A stretch of 64,000 nt of DNA from Darksidea phi (Eukaryota > Ascomycota > Dothideomycetes > Pleosporales > Lentitheciaceae). The notes under the pieces are model-generated. The model made no database searches, was not told the DNA's origin, and worked only from the letters and a program-made list of their open reading frames with translations. Both the position numbers and the translations under genes were made by a program. This document shows, in pieces, positions 43,707 through 55,567 of the stretch (its first letter is position 1; each line of letters begins with the position of its first letter). The stretch spans positions 112,672 through 176,671 of the forward strand of contig JASJFT010000091.1 of NCBI GenBank assembly GCA_030770425.1. Reading direction: 5' to 3'.

Positions 43707-46700
43707 ATGGGAACTGTTACTGCATGCAAGAACTTGCGCATTGGCGTTGATGTTGGCGGGTAAGCTATTCCATGGCTCAAGACGTCCAGGAGCTGATAAG
43801 CGTGCAGAACGAACACAGATGGAGTTGTTATCGATCCTACACGCTCGGCAGAAGCGGACAGGGGAATTGTCGCATGGTATGGTTCGACCCCGAATCCCGT
43901 GAAACACGTGACAGCAGGTTCACCAAGTTGTGCACCTCAAGCTCCGACATCTGCAAGATTGCGACGTACAGCGGCTCCAGCGTACTTCGGGTCATGACCT
44001 GTATTGCCTGCGTGTTAGGATGTCCTGCTGTTTTTTTAACTTTACCATCATAGGCACAAAGCGCCTACAACCACCGACCCCAGCCATGGCATCGTCGAAG
44101 CCATCACCACAATGTTCAAATCCGCCTCCGTGGACCCATCATCCATAGCCAGCGTAACCATCGGCACAACCCACTTCGTCAACGCGGTGATAACCCGTGA
44201 TACAACCCGGCTCTCCCGCGTTGCCGTCCTCCGTCTTTGCGGCCCCTTCAGCAAGCACGCACCACCTTGCATTGACTGGCCGCCACCTTTACGGAACCTA
44301 ATTCTAGGACACTACGCCCTCGTCAAAGGCGGACTGGAAGTCGACGGCAGTCTTATTTCGGATATCAAAGAGCAGGAGATCGTTGACCAGTGCAAGATCA
44401 TTAAAGATAAGGGTATCAAGAACGTTGTCGTTAATGGCATCTTCTCGCCAATTGATACCCTCGAGCGGCAAGAAGAACGCGCTGCTGAGATCGTGAAGAG
44501 GGAGTTAGGAGCCATTGATGTGGTATTGAGTAAGACAGTAGCTAACCTGGGGTTTTTGGAGAGAGAGAACGCTGCTATACTCAATGCATCTATCCTCCCC
44601 TTCGCGCGAAAAACAATATCCTCGTTCCAAACGCCAATCAAAAAACTCGGTCTGAGCTGCCCAGTCTTCATCACGCAAAACGATGGCACAATCCTCAGTA
44701 GCGATGCAGCGGCTCGGCTACCCATTCGTACATTTAGTTCTGGGCCTACGAACAGTATGCGGGGTGCCGCATTCTTGGTAGGTGAGGGTGAGGGCAAGGG
44801 CGAAGCTATGATGGTCGTTGATGTGGGTGGTACGACGACGGACGTGGGGTTGTTGCTGGCGAGTGGGTTCCCGAGACAACAAGCTGCATACTCGGAGCTT
44901 AGCGGAGTGAGGATGAATTTCAGCTATCCAGACGTGAAAAGTATTGGTCTTGGTGGCGGATCACTTGTTCGCAGAGTTGATGGGAAGCTACAGGTTGGTC
45001 CAGAGAGTGTGGGGTATAAGCTTCCAGAGAAGGCCTTGGTATTTGGTGGTGATGTGCCGACGGCGACAGATTACAAGGTTGCCTCGTCTGAAGAGATCAA
45101 GATTGGAGAGTTAGAAAAAGTACGCGGGAAGTTGGGTAGAGAAGACCTGGAAGCGTTCAAAGCAGAGACGAGACGCATGCTCGAGCACATTATCGACACG
45201 ATGAAGACGTCACCGGATGACTTACCCGTGCTCCTCGTAGGAGGTGGCGCCGTCATCGCACCCAACGAGCTCAAAGGCGCAAGCCGTGTTATCAAGCCCG
45301 AATGGTCTGGCGTAGCCAACGCGATCGGGGCTGCGATGGCGAGAGTAAGCGCTGTCATCGACACCATCAAGTCTACCGAGAAGAAAACGACGAGAGAAAT
45401 ACTAAGTGAGATCGAGGGAGAAGCGAAACGGAAGACTGTTGAAGCTGGTGCATTAGCCGAGTCGGTGGAGATCGTAGAAGTGGAGACCTTGCCGTTGCAG
45501 TACATTGCACACAAAACGCGCTTCATTGTCAGAGCAGCCGGCGATTTCGACCTCGCGCGCTCCTCCGACTTCGCTAAACTGGAAGTCTCAACCACAAGCG
45601 AGGAATTCGTGTCAGGAGAAAACACCCAAAGCAGCATCGCGCCCCCTTCAACCGAAGCCGCCGAAACAGAAGAAGATCCTGCCGTAGACGTCGACTTTAC
45701 AACCTATGTTCCTAAAGTGGTGAAGCGGGAATGGTACATCTCTGAAACAGATCTTCAATGGATAACAATTGGCTGCTATATTCTCGGTACTGGCGGCGGC
45801 GGCTCCCCGTACTCAACAATGCTTCGCGTACGCGGTATACTACGGGCAGGAGGGACGATACGAGTTGTAAGTCCAGACGATCTTAAAGAAGATGATAGAG
45901 TAGGTTGTGGAGGCGGAGCGGGAAGTCCAACAGTAGGCATAGAGAAGTTGGCTGGTGATGAGTACGCTTACCTTCTTTTTGAAAGAGTGTTGCTGATCAG
46001 GACAGAATGATGCAAGCCCAAGAACATCTCTATAAACTCTACCCTGGCGGTCCAGCAACCCACGTTCTCCCCATTGAAATTGGCGGCTCCAACGGCCTAC
46101 AAGGCTTCGTCCTCGGCGCCTCAACTAACATGAATGTACCCTGCGTAGATGGCGACTGGATGGGTCGCGCGTACCCCACAAAATGGCAAACTACGCCCGT
46201 TGTTTTCGGCGAGCGTGAGATCGTGTTCGCTCCTGTGTCAATAGCTGATGGAAATGGAAACGTCCTATATATGCCTACCGCAACCAGCGATCTGAAAGTC
46301 GAGCAAGTAATTCGTGCAGCGCTTAGCCAGATGGGAAGTGCAGTCGGTTGCGCTGACGGGCCTGTTACTGGCGCTGAGACGAGGAGATGGGCTGTCGAAC
46401 ATACGTTGAGTTTGTCGTGGCGCATTGGCCGCGAGGTTGCGAAAGCACGGAAGGAAAACAGGACCGACAACGTCGCCGAAGCTATCATCAATGCAGTTGG
46501 TGGTCCAGAAACAGCTCGCGTTCTCTTCAAAGGGAAAATCGTCGGCGTAGAGCGGAAACTGTGGATGGGCCACATCTACGGCGAAGTCATCGTTGAAGGC
46601 CATGTAAACTCTACATGCGCAGGCAAAATCAAAATTCCGTTCAAGAATGAGAACATCGCCGCCATCAAGCTCCACGAAGGTCAGGAATGCAAGACAGGTG

Positions 46701-46969
46701 AAGAAAAGGACGAGGATGTTTTAGCGATTGTGCCAGATCTCATTTCAGTGATTGATGCGCAGAATGGGGAGGCGATCGGCACGCCGGAATACCGATATGG
46801 GTTGTTGGTGCTGGTGATTGGTATTACGGCTAGTGAGCGGTGGACGAGCCCCAAGGGTATTGAGATTGGGGGACCGAAGAGTTTTGGGCTGGATCATTTG
46901 GAGTATAAGCCGTTAGGGAGGTTTAAGAAGCCAGTGAGTGTTATCGATGAGTTCAACGGGAAGGCGTGA
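43707..46969 (+). CDS. Hydantoinase/5-oxoprolinase-family fusion protein (HyuA-like plus DUF917-like)
   Basis: Exons 43707-43759, 43808-43876, 44054-45961 and 46006-46969 give 997 aa, the normal size for this fungal fusion. The N-terminal half is HyuA-like: LRIGVDVGGTNTDGVVIDP (nucleotide-binding loop, rebuilt across the first intron), WHKAPTTTDPSHGI, IGTTHFVNAVI, FSSGPTNSMRGAAFL, MVVDVGGTTTDVG and LPVLLVGGGAVIAPNEL. From about residue 600 the sequence is DUF917-like: ETDLQWITIGCYILGTGGGG, AQEHLYKLYPGG, LPIEIGGSNGLQGF. The protein should open a cyclic amide such as 5-oxoproline or a hydantoin with ATP in the cytosol (family knowledge; substrate inferred). The first exons are short, and introns of 48 and 177 nt were placed by restoring the conserved WHKAP and GGTNTD motifs. 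Divergent from an NCS1 permease. Confidence 0.92.
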
Positions 46970-47023
46970 GTGAGCTTTTCTGGATGGGTGATAGAAGGAA
47001 TCTAGAGGAATCGATAGTCTAGT

Positions 47024-47395
47024 CTATGCAGCTTCAACGCCTACCTTGTGCATGACCCTAGAGTACAAGGGGTTGATAATTTTGACGGCCGCCTCGTAGC
47101 TCGTGAATAGGATCCCGCCCGAAAAGACGGTGCGGCCCAGTCTCATCGTCGTGCCCTTCCAGAATCCCCTCACACCGTAATCGAGTAACACACTTTTGAT
47201 GGCCTCGAGTGTACTAGCTCCTTGCACACTTTGCGACCTTGTCTTGATAACATCGAACGGCTGCGTAGCAAGCGTCGTTACAACTCCGGCTACCGATCCA
47301 TTAACGAAGTTGATGAGCGTATTTTGCTGGAGGTTCCGTTTCGTCTCATAATCTTTCAGGATATTATACGTGCCCATCCGAAACGCCGTAAAAAA
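47024..47395 (-). pseudogene. Mitochondrial carrier (tricarboxylate-type), C-terminal third only
   Basis: The leftward frame reads TAFRMGTYNILKDYE, then SVAGVVTTLATQPFDVIKTR (a carrier signature PxDxxKxR) and GFWKGTTMRLGRTVFSGGIL, ending ...MHKVGVEAA. This is the last third of a CTP1-type mitochondrial carrier, normally about 300 residues with three repeats. Upstream of TAFRMG the frame runs into a T9 tract and then a TGA; the first two repeats are missing from the following 16 kb as far as I can read. The break at about 47395 coincides with the edge of the AT-rich block. What remains is undamaged, so the truncation is probably recent or the remnant is still transcribed. Confidence 0.8.
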
Positions 47396-48206
47396 AAATT
47401 GAAGCGCCGTTCATATATACTACGATTAATAGTTAGTGTCAGTGGTCCCCTTCAGGATTCCTATCTGATCTAGTTTGAGCCTCATTCACCATGTTTCACT
47501 GTGAGGTATCACGTGCCGCCAAGCGTCACCTGATCCCTCAGTGTTACCTCGTTCACTATGTTTCACAATGAGATATCGCGTGCCAAGGCGACTAGCGCCT
47601 CGCACTTACTATATAGTCTGCTCCTGATACAGGTTCTATAATACACTGATTCCGCAACCGCACAACTTCTGCCCTTGCCGATCCACAGTTAGGACTAAGT
47701 TATTTACTTATTTACCCTATAAGGATTTACTCATAGAATTATAGATCATCTACTAATAATAAAAGATATACCCTAATAGTCTTACTATATCTTATCCTAA
47801 TCTAGATCTAAACCTACTAGATAAATATATCGGTTAGTACTTTAGTACTCTTCGTTAACCTTATCGACTAATAGTAACTCTAGGTAATTTTAGAGACGAG
47901 TAGGTATTTACGCACCTAAGTAGTTGTAAGCAGCCGAGCGCTGTATATCACATGACTATTCTATTCACTCAATGATTCACACTAATTCACTGTGATTACA
48001 CACCAACTGTGACTACTGTGGTGTATGGGTATATCAGAGATAGGATGGCGGAGCTCACGACCCGTAGTCGGAGGGATAGGAGAGAGAGTTGATAGAATAG
48101 CCGGCCAAATAATCAGTTAAATTCAACTATTTTCTCTGTCTGCCGTGTGATGGGGTGCATGATGAGTTCCGGCTGAAGATACTCCCGGACGACCTACCTT
48201 CGGGCC
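47396..48206. other. Mosaic border zone between genes and the retroelement
   Basis: No gene. Two 33-bp copies of a TTCACYATGTTTCAC-type sequence occur 67 bp apart (47485 and 47552), differing almost only by C/T and G/A. About 47700-47920 is AT-rich and nearly free of CpA/TpG, while the parts on either side are not. It is probably a patchwork of older element remnants. Confidence 0.45.
47485..47584. repeat. Two diverged direct copies of a 33-bp sequence, 67-bp period
   Basis: TTCACCATGTTTCAC...ATCACGTGCC and TTCACTATGTTTCAC...ATCGCGTGCC. Most differences are transitions, as RIP would leave. Confidence 0.45.
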
Positions 48207-48211
48207 CCGGC
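48207..48211. repeat. 5' target-site duplication (CCGGC), partner TTAAC
   Basis: The five bases before the 5' LTR are CCGGC. The five after the 3' LTR (55568-55572) are TTAAC, which differ only by two C-to-T and two G-to-A changes, so they are read as the same duplication after RIP. Confidence 0.6.
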
Positions 48212-48646
48212 TGTTACAACCCCACGCGGACCACAGGATGCGGGGCATCCCAAGAAGGTTGGAAGCCAAGACAGGGGCTTAGTCAGTGATCCAACATTAC
48301 GTGACAATAATCTGGTTGATCTGTGTCTTAGCGAGCAGAGCAAACAGAGCATGACCAACAATGATCTAGTTGATCTGTGTCTTAGCGAATAGAGCAAACA
48401 GAGCAAGGCAAAGTAGGACAGATATAAGAAAGTAGAGGATCTCCTAGGTTTTCTATCTTAATTCTTTATAGTTAATCTTTAGTTCTTTACCTAACGTTTA
48501 TAAATAAGATTAGATCTTTCCCTAAGTAGTTATTCTAGTAATAGGATTTATTAACTTAATCTTAATCTATTAGAAATTAATAGTACGATAAATATTTTAT
48601 TAATCTTAACCCGGATTCCGTATAAAGGTACGTATAATATATAATA
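48212..48646 (+). repeat. 5' LTR, unevenly RIP-mutated
   Basis: Starts TGTTACAACCCCACGCGG. Its first 208 bp keep normal CpA/TpG content, and the rest is RIP-saturated. It contains a roughly 52-bp internal tandem duplication (TTGATCTGTGTCTTAGCGA twice, near 48317 and 48369). Confidence 0.88.
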
Positions 48647-48879
48647 TATTAACTACCTTAAACTAAGGTTACGTCGATATAGTAACTCTATCTAGCTTAT
48701 ATAATATCTCTAAAGAAAGTATAACTAGGGCTCTAGCGACGAACTTAACGGCCCTAATTTAGTAATAAGTAGCTTAAATAGTTAAGTTATAGTAGGCTAT
48801 AATATTATTATAAGGATCGCTATAATAGATACAAGCGGGACTTAGAACGAAGTTAAAGATCCTAATACTAAAGAAATAT

Positions 48880-49700
48880 AATAGTAAAAAGGAAGGCTTA
48901 AGGCCGTTTCTTATATAATTAGATCTATACTACTAGTTTAACTCTACTATATTTACTAGTAACTAGGATAAAATCCTTATCGTAGGTATATATATAATAG
49001 GTAAAGTAGCTATATAGATATAGTCCTTAATTAACGATTATATAGCTAATAAAGATTCCTTATTAAAGTAACGCGATAAAATAAAAGTAGTATTTAAAGA
49101 TTAGGATTTATTTAAGGAATAAATACGTATAGTCTTTAGAGATATTAATAAGGTCTAGTAGGTTAAATACTAGATTTAAAGACTAAGATAGATTAAATTA
49201 GTAAGTATATATACTACTAAATTTAAATAGCTATAGTATAAAATTAATTAGGATAATATACCTCTTATAGTTATATATTATAATAGACTTAAGAAGCTAA
49301 TTAAAGACAAGTTAGTCTAGTTTAAAAAATTAGACGACTTAGTAGAACTAATTAAGATAGTAATTTATATTAATAATTAACTATACGAACGAGCGTTTAA
49401 GAAGCGAGATACTATAGAACTAATAAAAGTCTATAGAAAAGAGTAGGTAGCTTAAAAGCGCGGGTTCTATAGGGGTTACGACGAAATAGACGTTAGTATA
49501 GTCTAAAAAAGAAAATACTCGAAGAATAAAAAGCGTAAGTAAGGTAAGAAGTTATAGAAAGTTCTAGTAAACGAGATAAAATAACGTTAAGATAAAAAAG
49601 CGTATCTATATTATAGTATATAGGGATACTTCGCTAAAGAATACGATAAGAAGAAGAAAAATATAAAAAGCTAGAACGACGCTAGGTATATAAATATAAT
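48880..49700 (+). pseudogene. Gag remnant with zinc knuckle
   Basis: One frame reads LRPFLI, DLYY and FNST fragments near 48900, then a knuckle at about 49600-49656: YLYYSI*GYFAKEY. The spacing is exactly Cx2Cx4Hx4C with every Cys and His replaced by Tyr (TGY or CAY to TAY), as RIP does. The asterisk is a stop. Too damaged for any function. Confidence 0.75.
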
Positions 49701-51559
49701 TAGGTATAGTAAGAGAAAAGAAATTAAGCTTAACTTAACGCCCGAGATATAGTATAATACTAACGGGTAGAACGAGGTTAAAGAAATTACTTAATAATAA
49801 GACGACCTAGAGCTTAAGATAGGGGAATTAAAACTTAATAAACTAGATAAGATTAGCGTAGAAGACGTTTTTAGACGGTTAGTATATAATAAGTATTAGA
49901 AATATAGGACTAGCTAGTATATTACTAAATATTATACTAACGTAAGGAAGCTAATATATATTACGAAAGATTAAGGTTAGTAGGTAATAGACTAGGCCCT
50001 AAGACTCTAAGGATTAAAAGGTTATAAGATAACCTAAGACTATAATAATATAGACTACGACGCGTTACTATAGATAAACTATATAGGAAATTATAAGTAC
50101 TACGCCTAATAGAAGAAGAAAACTATAATACTCTTAGGAAGTAGTTCGTATATATATCTTCGAAACGTAGAATATCTAATAGTAGAATACTATATCTACG
50201 ACTATAATAACTAGACCTAGGCTTATAAGGAGTAAGGATAGCTAGGATAGGTTAATTACTATAATAATAGATATAATAAGTATTTCCTAATAAAATATAT
50301 TATAGGACGATGGCTACGCGGACTAACCTAGGTAGATATTAAAGAATATAAATAAGATATTAACTATAGGATTATATACTAAGAACCTAATTACGAGGCT
50401 ATATATTAGATATACTATAATTAATTATATATCCTATACCTAGCGTAATAAGAGCTTATAGCTAGAAGGGAAGAAGATATCTTCTATTAAAATCTTAAAA
50501 GAAAGGAATACCTTATTAAATAATATAAATTATACGGATATCTAATATAGAGCTAAGATAGTTTAAAGAACCTAGAGATTAGTAGATAGTTAAGGGCCCT
50601 AGGTATATAATAGGGGTATTACGACGCCTAGAATAATAAAAATAAGGTAGAACCTATTAATTAGGATATATTATTACTAAAGGGGGAACTATTAGAAGAG
50701 CTAAATTAGGAAACGCCTCGTAGGATTAGAAGAGTACTAGACCTAAAAATAAAATAGGTAGACGAGTTACCTATTTAACGAAACGAGATTAGAGAACTAG
50801 AGGAGGACCTTAAAGATTAGGACCTCTATAATAATAAGCTAAAAAACTAGATTATTATTAGCTATACTAAAGTTACGTTAATAAAAGTATCTAAAAGATA
50901 ACTTTATAAATTATATAAGAAAATATCTAATAACTAGTTAGATTAGAAGTAGACGTATAAATTTATAGATAGAAAGTCTAAGCTATTATAAATAGTAAAG
51001 TAGAGTTTATACTCTTATCGTTAAAACTAGTAGAAGAATACGGGATTCCCTATTAAGTTAAAGAAAAACCTATACGAGTAGATCTTAGAGATAGATTATC
51101 TATAGAATATAGAGGAAGTATAATTCGTCTTAAAATATAAAAAGTAACCCTAGAGGTAGGAAATATTAGAGACTATTATAGATTTAATATTATAGAAATC
51201 GGAGATACTAATATAATTATTAGTTATAACTAGCTAGTAATATATAATCTATAGATAGATTAGAAGCTACGTAAAGTACTAGGCTATAAACGAGTAGCTC
51301 GAGTTATAGAAATTAGAAGACTAGGAAGGTCTAGTTATAAGATCTAGTATATATCCTAAAAAGAGAGGATAGACTTAATTTTACCTTATAAGATTACGAG
51401 GATCTATAAAAAGAACCTATAAAGAGTTAGCGTTATTATAGTATAAAGAGTCGCGACTATATAGGAAGAATTATAACTAATAATACCTTAAGACTATAAG
51501 AAGTTTTAAGAGTTATTTAAAGAATATTTAAATACTAATTTACTAGAGTACTAGGAATA

Positions 51560-52340
51560 GGATTATAAGATATACCTAGAATAGGGCGTAAAGCTTAAGC
51601 CTAGACCTATATACTTATTAATAGTAGATTAATAAGAAGAATTAAAGGAGTACCTAATAAAAAACTTAGAAAGAGGATATATTAGAGAAAGCTAAAGCTC
51701 TATAATATTACTAGTTTTATTTATTCTAAAGAAGAATAGAAAGTTATAACTTTATATAGATTATAGATACTTAAATAACGTTATAAAAAAAAATAGATAT
51801 TTACTACTACTAATTAAAGAATTTATAAACCAGCTCTAAGGAGTTAAGTAAATTATAAAATTTAATATCTAGGAGGGATTCTATAGGATTTAAATAATAG
51901 AAGGGTATAAAAAGTATATAGTATTTAAGACCTAATATAGACTCTATAAGTATAGAGTTATACTATTTAGACTAATAAACGTACTAGCGACGTTTTAATT
52001 AGTTATTAATAGAATATTAAACGAATACTTAGATATATTCTATATAGTATATCTAAATAATATTCTTATATATAGTAAAGGAACGCTAGAAGAATATAAG
52101 AAATATATAAAGAAAGTACTACGAAAGCTATAGTAAAATAAGTTACTACTTTACCTAAATAAATACGAGTTCTATAGGACGAAAACCGAATATCTAGGTT
52201 TTATTATTTCGCGAGAAGGAGTATTTATAGACCCTAAGAAAGTATAGACTATAAGGGAATAGCTAATCCTAATATTAGTTAAGGACGTATAATTCTTTTT
52301 AAGATTCGCTAACTTCTATTAGAAGTTTATTAGGGATTAT
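51560..52340 (+). pseudogene. Reverse transcriptase remnant
   Basis: The core motif reads YLNNILIYSKGTLEEYKK at about 52050-52105, with both catalytic aspartates of the normal D-D pair turned to Asn (GAY to AAY). It is followed by NKYEFYRTKTEYLGFIIS and then a run of stops. The frame is the same as for the downstream RNase H, integrase and chromodomain. Confidence 0.85.
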
Positions 52341-52489
52341 TTAAAAATTATATCTCTACTTACGAAGATAACTAAAAAGGAAAAAGAATTCTAGTAGAAC
52401 TAGGAATAATAGGAAGCTTTCGATAAGCTTAAGAACCTATTTATATTAGTACCTATATTATAGATATACGACCTAATAAGACCTCTTAG

Positions 52490-52770
52490 AGTAAAGACGG
52501 ATATATTAGATTATATACTAGGAGTAATACTTACCTAATAAGGGGAGGATAAAAAATAGAGACTAGTATTCTACTATTTATATAAGTTTAGTAAAGAAGA
52601 GATAAATTATAATATTTATAATAAGGAACTTGGCGCTATTATATTAGTATTTAAATAATAGAGACTATAGCTTATAGGAGCTAAGTATAAGATCGAGGTT
52701 ATTATAGACTACTAGAATCTTATAAGTTTTATAACTACGAAGAAACTTAACTAATAATAATTTTAATAGT
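52490..52770 (+). pseudogene. RNase H remnant
   Basis: Reads FYYLYKFSKEEINYNIYNK then ELGAIILVFK, the recognisable RNase H strand-helix segment of Ty3/Gypsy pol, flanked by stops. Confidence 0.78.
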
Positions 52771-53089
52771 TAGAATTACTAGTAGATTATAACTTTAAGA
52801 TAAGTTATTAGCTAAAAATACTAAATAAAGTAGTAAATACTCTTAGTAGGAGATTAAACCTTTAAAATACCGATAAACCTATTATATACGAACTAGTTCT
52901 ATAAAAAGAACCTAACGAAACTCTTATATATAATTATACGAGGCTAGCTAAGATTATAATAGTAGTAGATATTAAGAAAAAATAGAGAAATAAGACCCGA
53001 GAAACTATTAGGGACGTTAATAGAATATTAAAGGAAGATAATATATACTTTAATAAGAAAGAATACTCTACTCTAATAAATAACTTAGA

Positions 53090-53780
53090 AATAAGATCTT
53101 ATATACTACTAAGTCTTAGAGAAGACTTAATACGGGAAATCTATAAGAGTAAAATACTAGGATACCTAGGAATTAATAAAATAATTAGATATATAGATAG
53201 AGAATACCTATTTACTAATATAAGAGAGAAAGTTTAGAAAGTAATAGGTAACTATTTAGAATATTCTAAAAATAAACCTAAGAGATATAAGCCCTATAGA
53301 TTACTCTAACTACTAGTATTACCTATATAACTATAGACTTACGTTATAATAGACTTTATAGTAAAGCTATTACTATTATTAGAATTAGGATTAGGAAGAT
53401 TATACGATACGATTATAATAATTATAGACTAATTAACTAAAACGGTATACTTTATCTCGATAAACGAAGTAATTATAGTAGAAAATATAGCTTATAAGGT
53501 TAAAAGGACGCTTATCGCTAATTATAGATTATTAGAATAGATTCTTACGGATAGGGATAAACTATTTACTTTAAAGTTTTAGAGTATACTACTCGTAAAA
53601 TTAGGAATTAAAAGAAAGCTATTAACTAGCTTCTATTTATAGATAGATAGTTAGATAGAATAAACGAACTAGACTTTAAAGGAGTACCTAAGGTTTTATA
53701 TTAATAAGTTATAGAATAATTAGATTAAATTACTACTAATAGTATAATTAATATATAATAGTAAGAAGTCTATAATAACT
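53090..53780 (+). pseudogene. Integrase remnant
   Basis: The zinc-binding part (REIYKSKILGYLGINKII) and the core (VIIDFIVKLLLLLE, TIIIIID*LTKTVYFI) are legible with multiple stops. Metal-ligand Cys/His positions are mostly Tyr. Confidence 0.78.
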
Positions 53781-54229
53781 AGATACTTACTATACTACGT
53801 AAACTATAGATATAAGCTAATAACCTATAAAGATTTAAAGGATATTAAAAGTATATCTATTAGGGTAGAAGAAAAGGCCTATTTAATATAAGAACTATAT
53901 AAAGAACTTAGTATACGAATAGTATATAGGAACCTTATAATAGCTAAAATAGCGAATAAAAGAAGACTCGAGGGACTAATCCTTAAGAGGGGGGATAAAG
54001 TTTTCCTTTTATATTAAAATTTAAAAACTAAATAACTATACGATAAACTAGATAATTTACGAATTAGATTATTCGAAATTAAAGAAAAAATAGAACTAGT
54101 TAACTATAGGCTAAAGCTAACTAAAGGTATAAGAATATATCTAATATTCTATATATTATTACTAAAACTAGTACTAGAAGACGCTAAAGTAGCTACTAAT
54201 ATCGAACTTAAAGATAAGGAGTACGAGGT

Positions 54230-54345
54230 CGAGGAAATTTAAGGACTATAGAAATTTAAATATTAGTAGAAATATTTAGTTAAGTAGGTAGGATAGCCTA
54301 TTAGCTAAAATATATAGGAACTAGTTAAGAACCTATAGGGCTACT
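54230..54345 (+). pseudogene. Chromodomain remnant at the pol C-terminus
   Basis: Reads KYLVK*VG*PIS*NI*EL, where each asterisk is a TAG at a position usually Trp, Tyr or Glu in the chromodomain pattern YLVKWxGxPxxxNTWE. In other chromoviruses this domain binds methylated histone H3 and steers integration to heterochromatin (family knowledge). Confidence 0.72.
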
Positions 54346-55132
54346 AGGGCCTAGTTAAGTAGTATTACTAAAGGTATCTAGAGGTAGAGGCTCCTAACTA
54401 TCTAAAAAAGTAGAAAAGTTAGTAAACTTATATAGTAAGGGTTACTATAGTAATACGGGCGGGCTAGAAGAAGTAGACTAAGTAGTCTTCGCCTATTCTA
54501 ACTTTTCTAACTTAAAGATTAAAGCTAGCTTATAATTAAGAAGCTTACGTTAATAGGTATCATATTAAGCTAGCTACGTATAGATATACTATTTATAAGC
54601 TTAAGTAGCTAACTCTTTATTCTTAGTAGACTCTAATTCGAATAGAAGTCGAGAGTACTCTTCCTTAGCGCGAGTAAGAGACTTATTAGTTACTACTAGA
54701 CTATAAGAAATATTCTAAGAGAGATATTTACTATAATAAGTTAAGAATAGTAACGTCTTATATTCGCGGCTAGTAAATTAATAGTTTAAATACGATTAAG
54801 TTAATAGTATTATATAATTAGAGCGAAGGACGTAACGGGTAAGACGAAGATAATAAGCTATAGAAGTCTTAGGACCTTTAGGTATTATTAGGACCTAGAA
54901 GGAAAATAAAGAATAGGGCTTAGATACCTATAAAGTAGAATATTATCTACTCTTATACCTAAGTAAGGGGCGGAATAACTAGGGTACTAGGTTAAGAAAA
55001 GAATTACTAGTACGTATATACGAATTACGGCGTAGTATAAAAAGAATTACTAGAGTAGTTAGACTACTACTAAATAGAGCTATAAAAAAGGGAATATAAC
55101 TTCGAGGACGAAGCTTCGGAGAAGAGAGTAAG

Positions 55133-55567
55133 TATTATAACCCTACGTAGACTATAGGATATAGAGTATCCTAAAAAGGTTAGAAGCTAAGATAGGGGCT
55201 TAGTTAGTAATCTAATATTACGTAATAATAATCTAGTTAATCTATATCTTAGCGAGTAGAGTAAATAGAGTATAACTAATAATAATCTAGTTAATCTATA
55301 TCTTAGTAAATAGAGTAAATAGAGTAAAGTAAAGTAGGATAGATATAAGAAAGTAGAGGATCTTCTAGGTTTTCTATCTTAATTCTTTATAGTTAATCTT
55401 TAGTTCTTTACCTAATACTTATAAATAAGATTAGATCTTTCCCTAAGTAGTTATTCTAGTAATAGGATTTATTAACTTAATCTTAACCTATTAGAAACTA
55501 ATAGTACGATAAATATTCTATTAGTTCTAACCCGGATTCCGTATAAAGGTACGTATAATATATAATA
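55133..55567 (+). repeat. 3' LTR, RIP-mutated throughout
   Basis: Starts TATTATAACCCTACGTAG, the RIP-changed form of the 5' LTR start. It aligns to the 5' LTR over 435 bp with no gaps and essentially only C-to-T/G-to-A differences. Confidence 0.9.

Larger units (their letters stand above)
48212..55567 (+). mobile_element. Chromodomain-bearing Ty3/Gypsy LTR retrotransposon, RIP-inactivated
   Basis: A 7356-bp element with two 435-bp LTRs that align without gaps. The interior still reads, in order, a gag zinc knuckle, reverse transcriptase, RNase H, integrase and a chromodomain. Every Trp codon seen in the conserved motifs has become TAG, many Cys/His codons have become Tyr, and dozens of stops interrupt each domain. 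The order RT-RNase H-integrase defines Ty3/Gypsy (Metaviridae-type); a chromodomain after the integrase marks the chromovirus lineage, common in fungi. The gag pieces lie in one frame and all pol pieces in another (shift equivalent to -1). No functional protein can be made from it. Confidence 0.93.
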
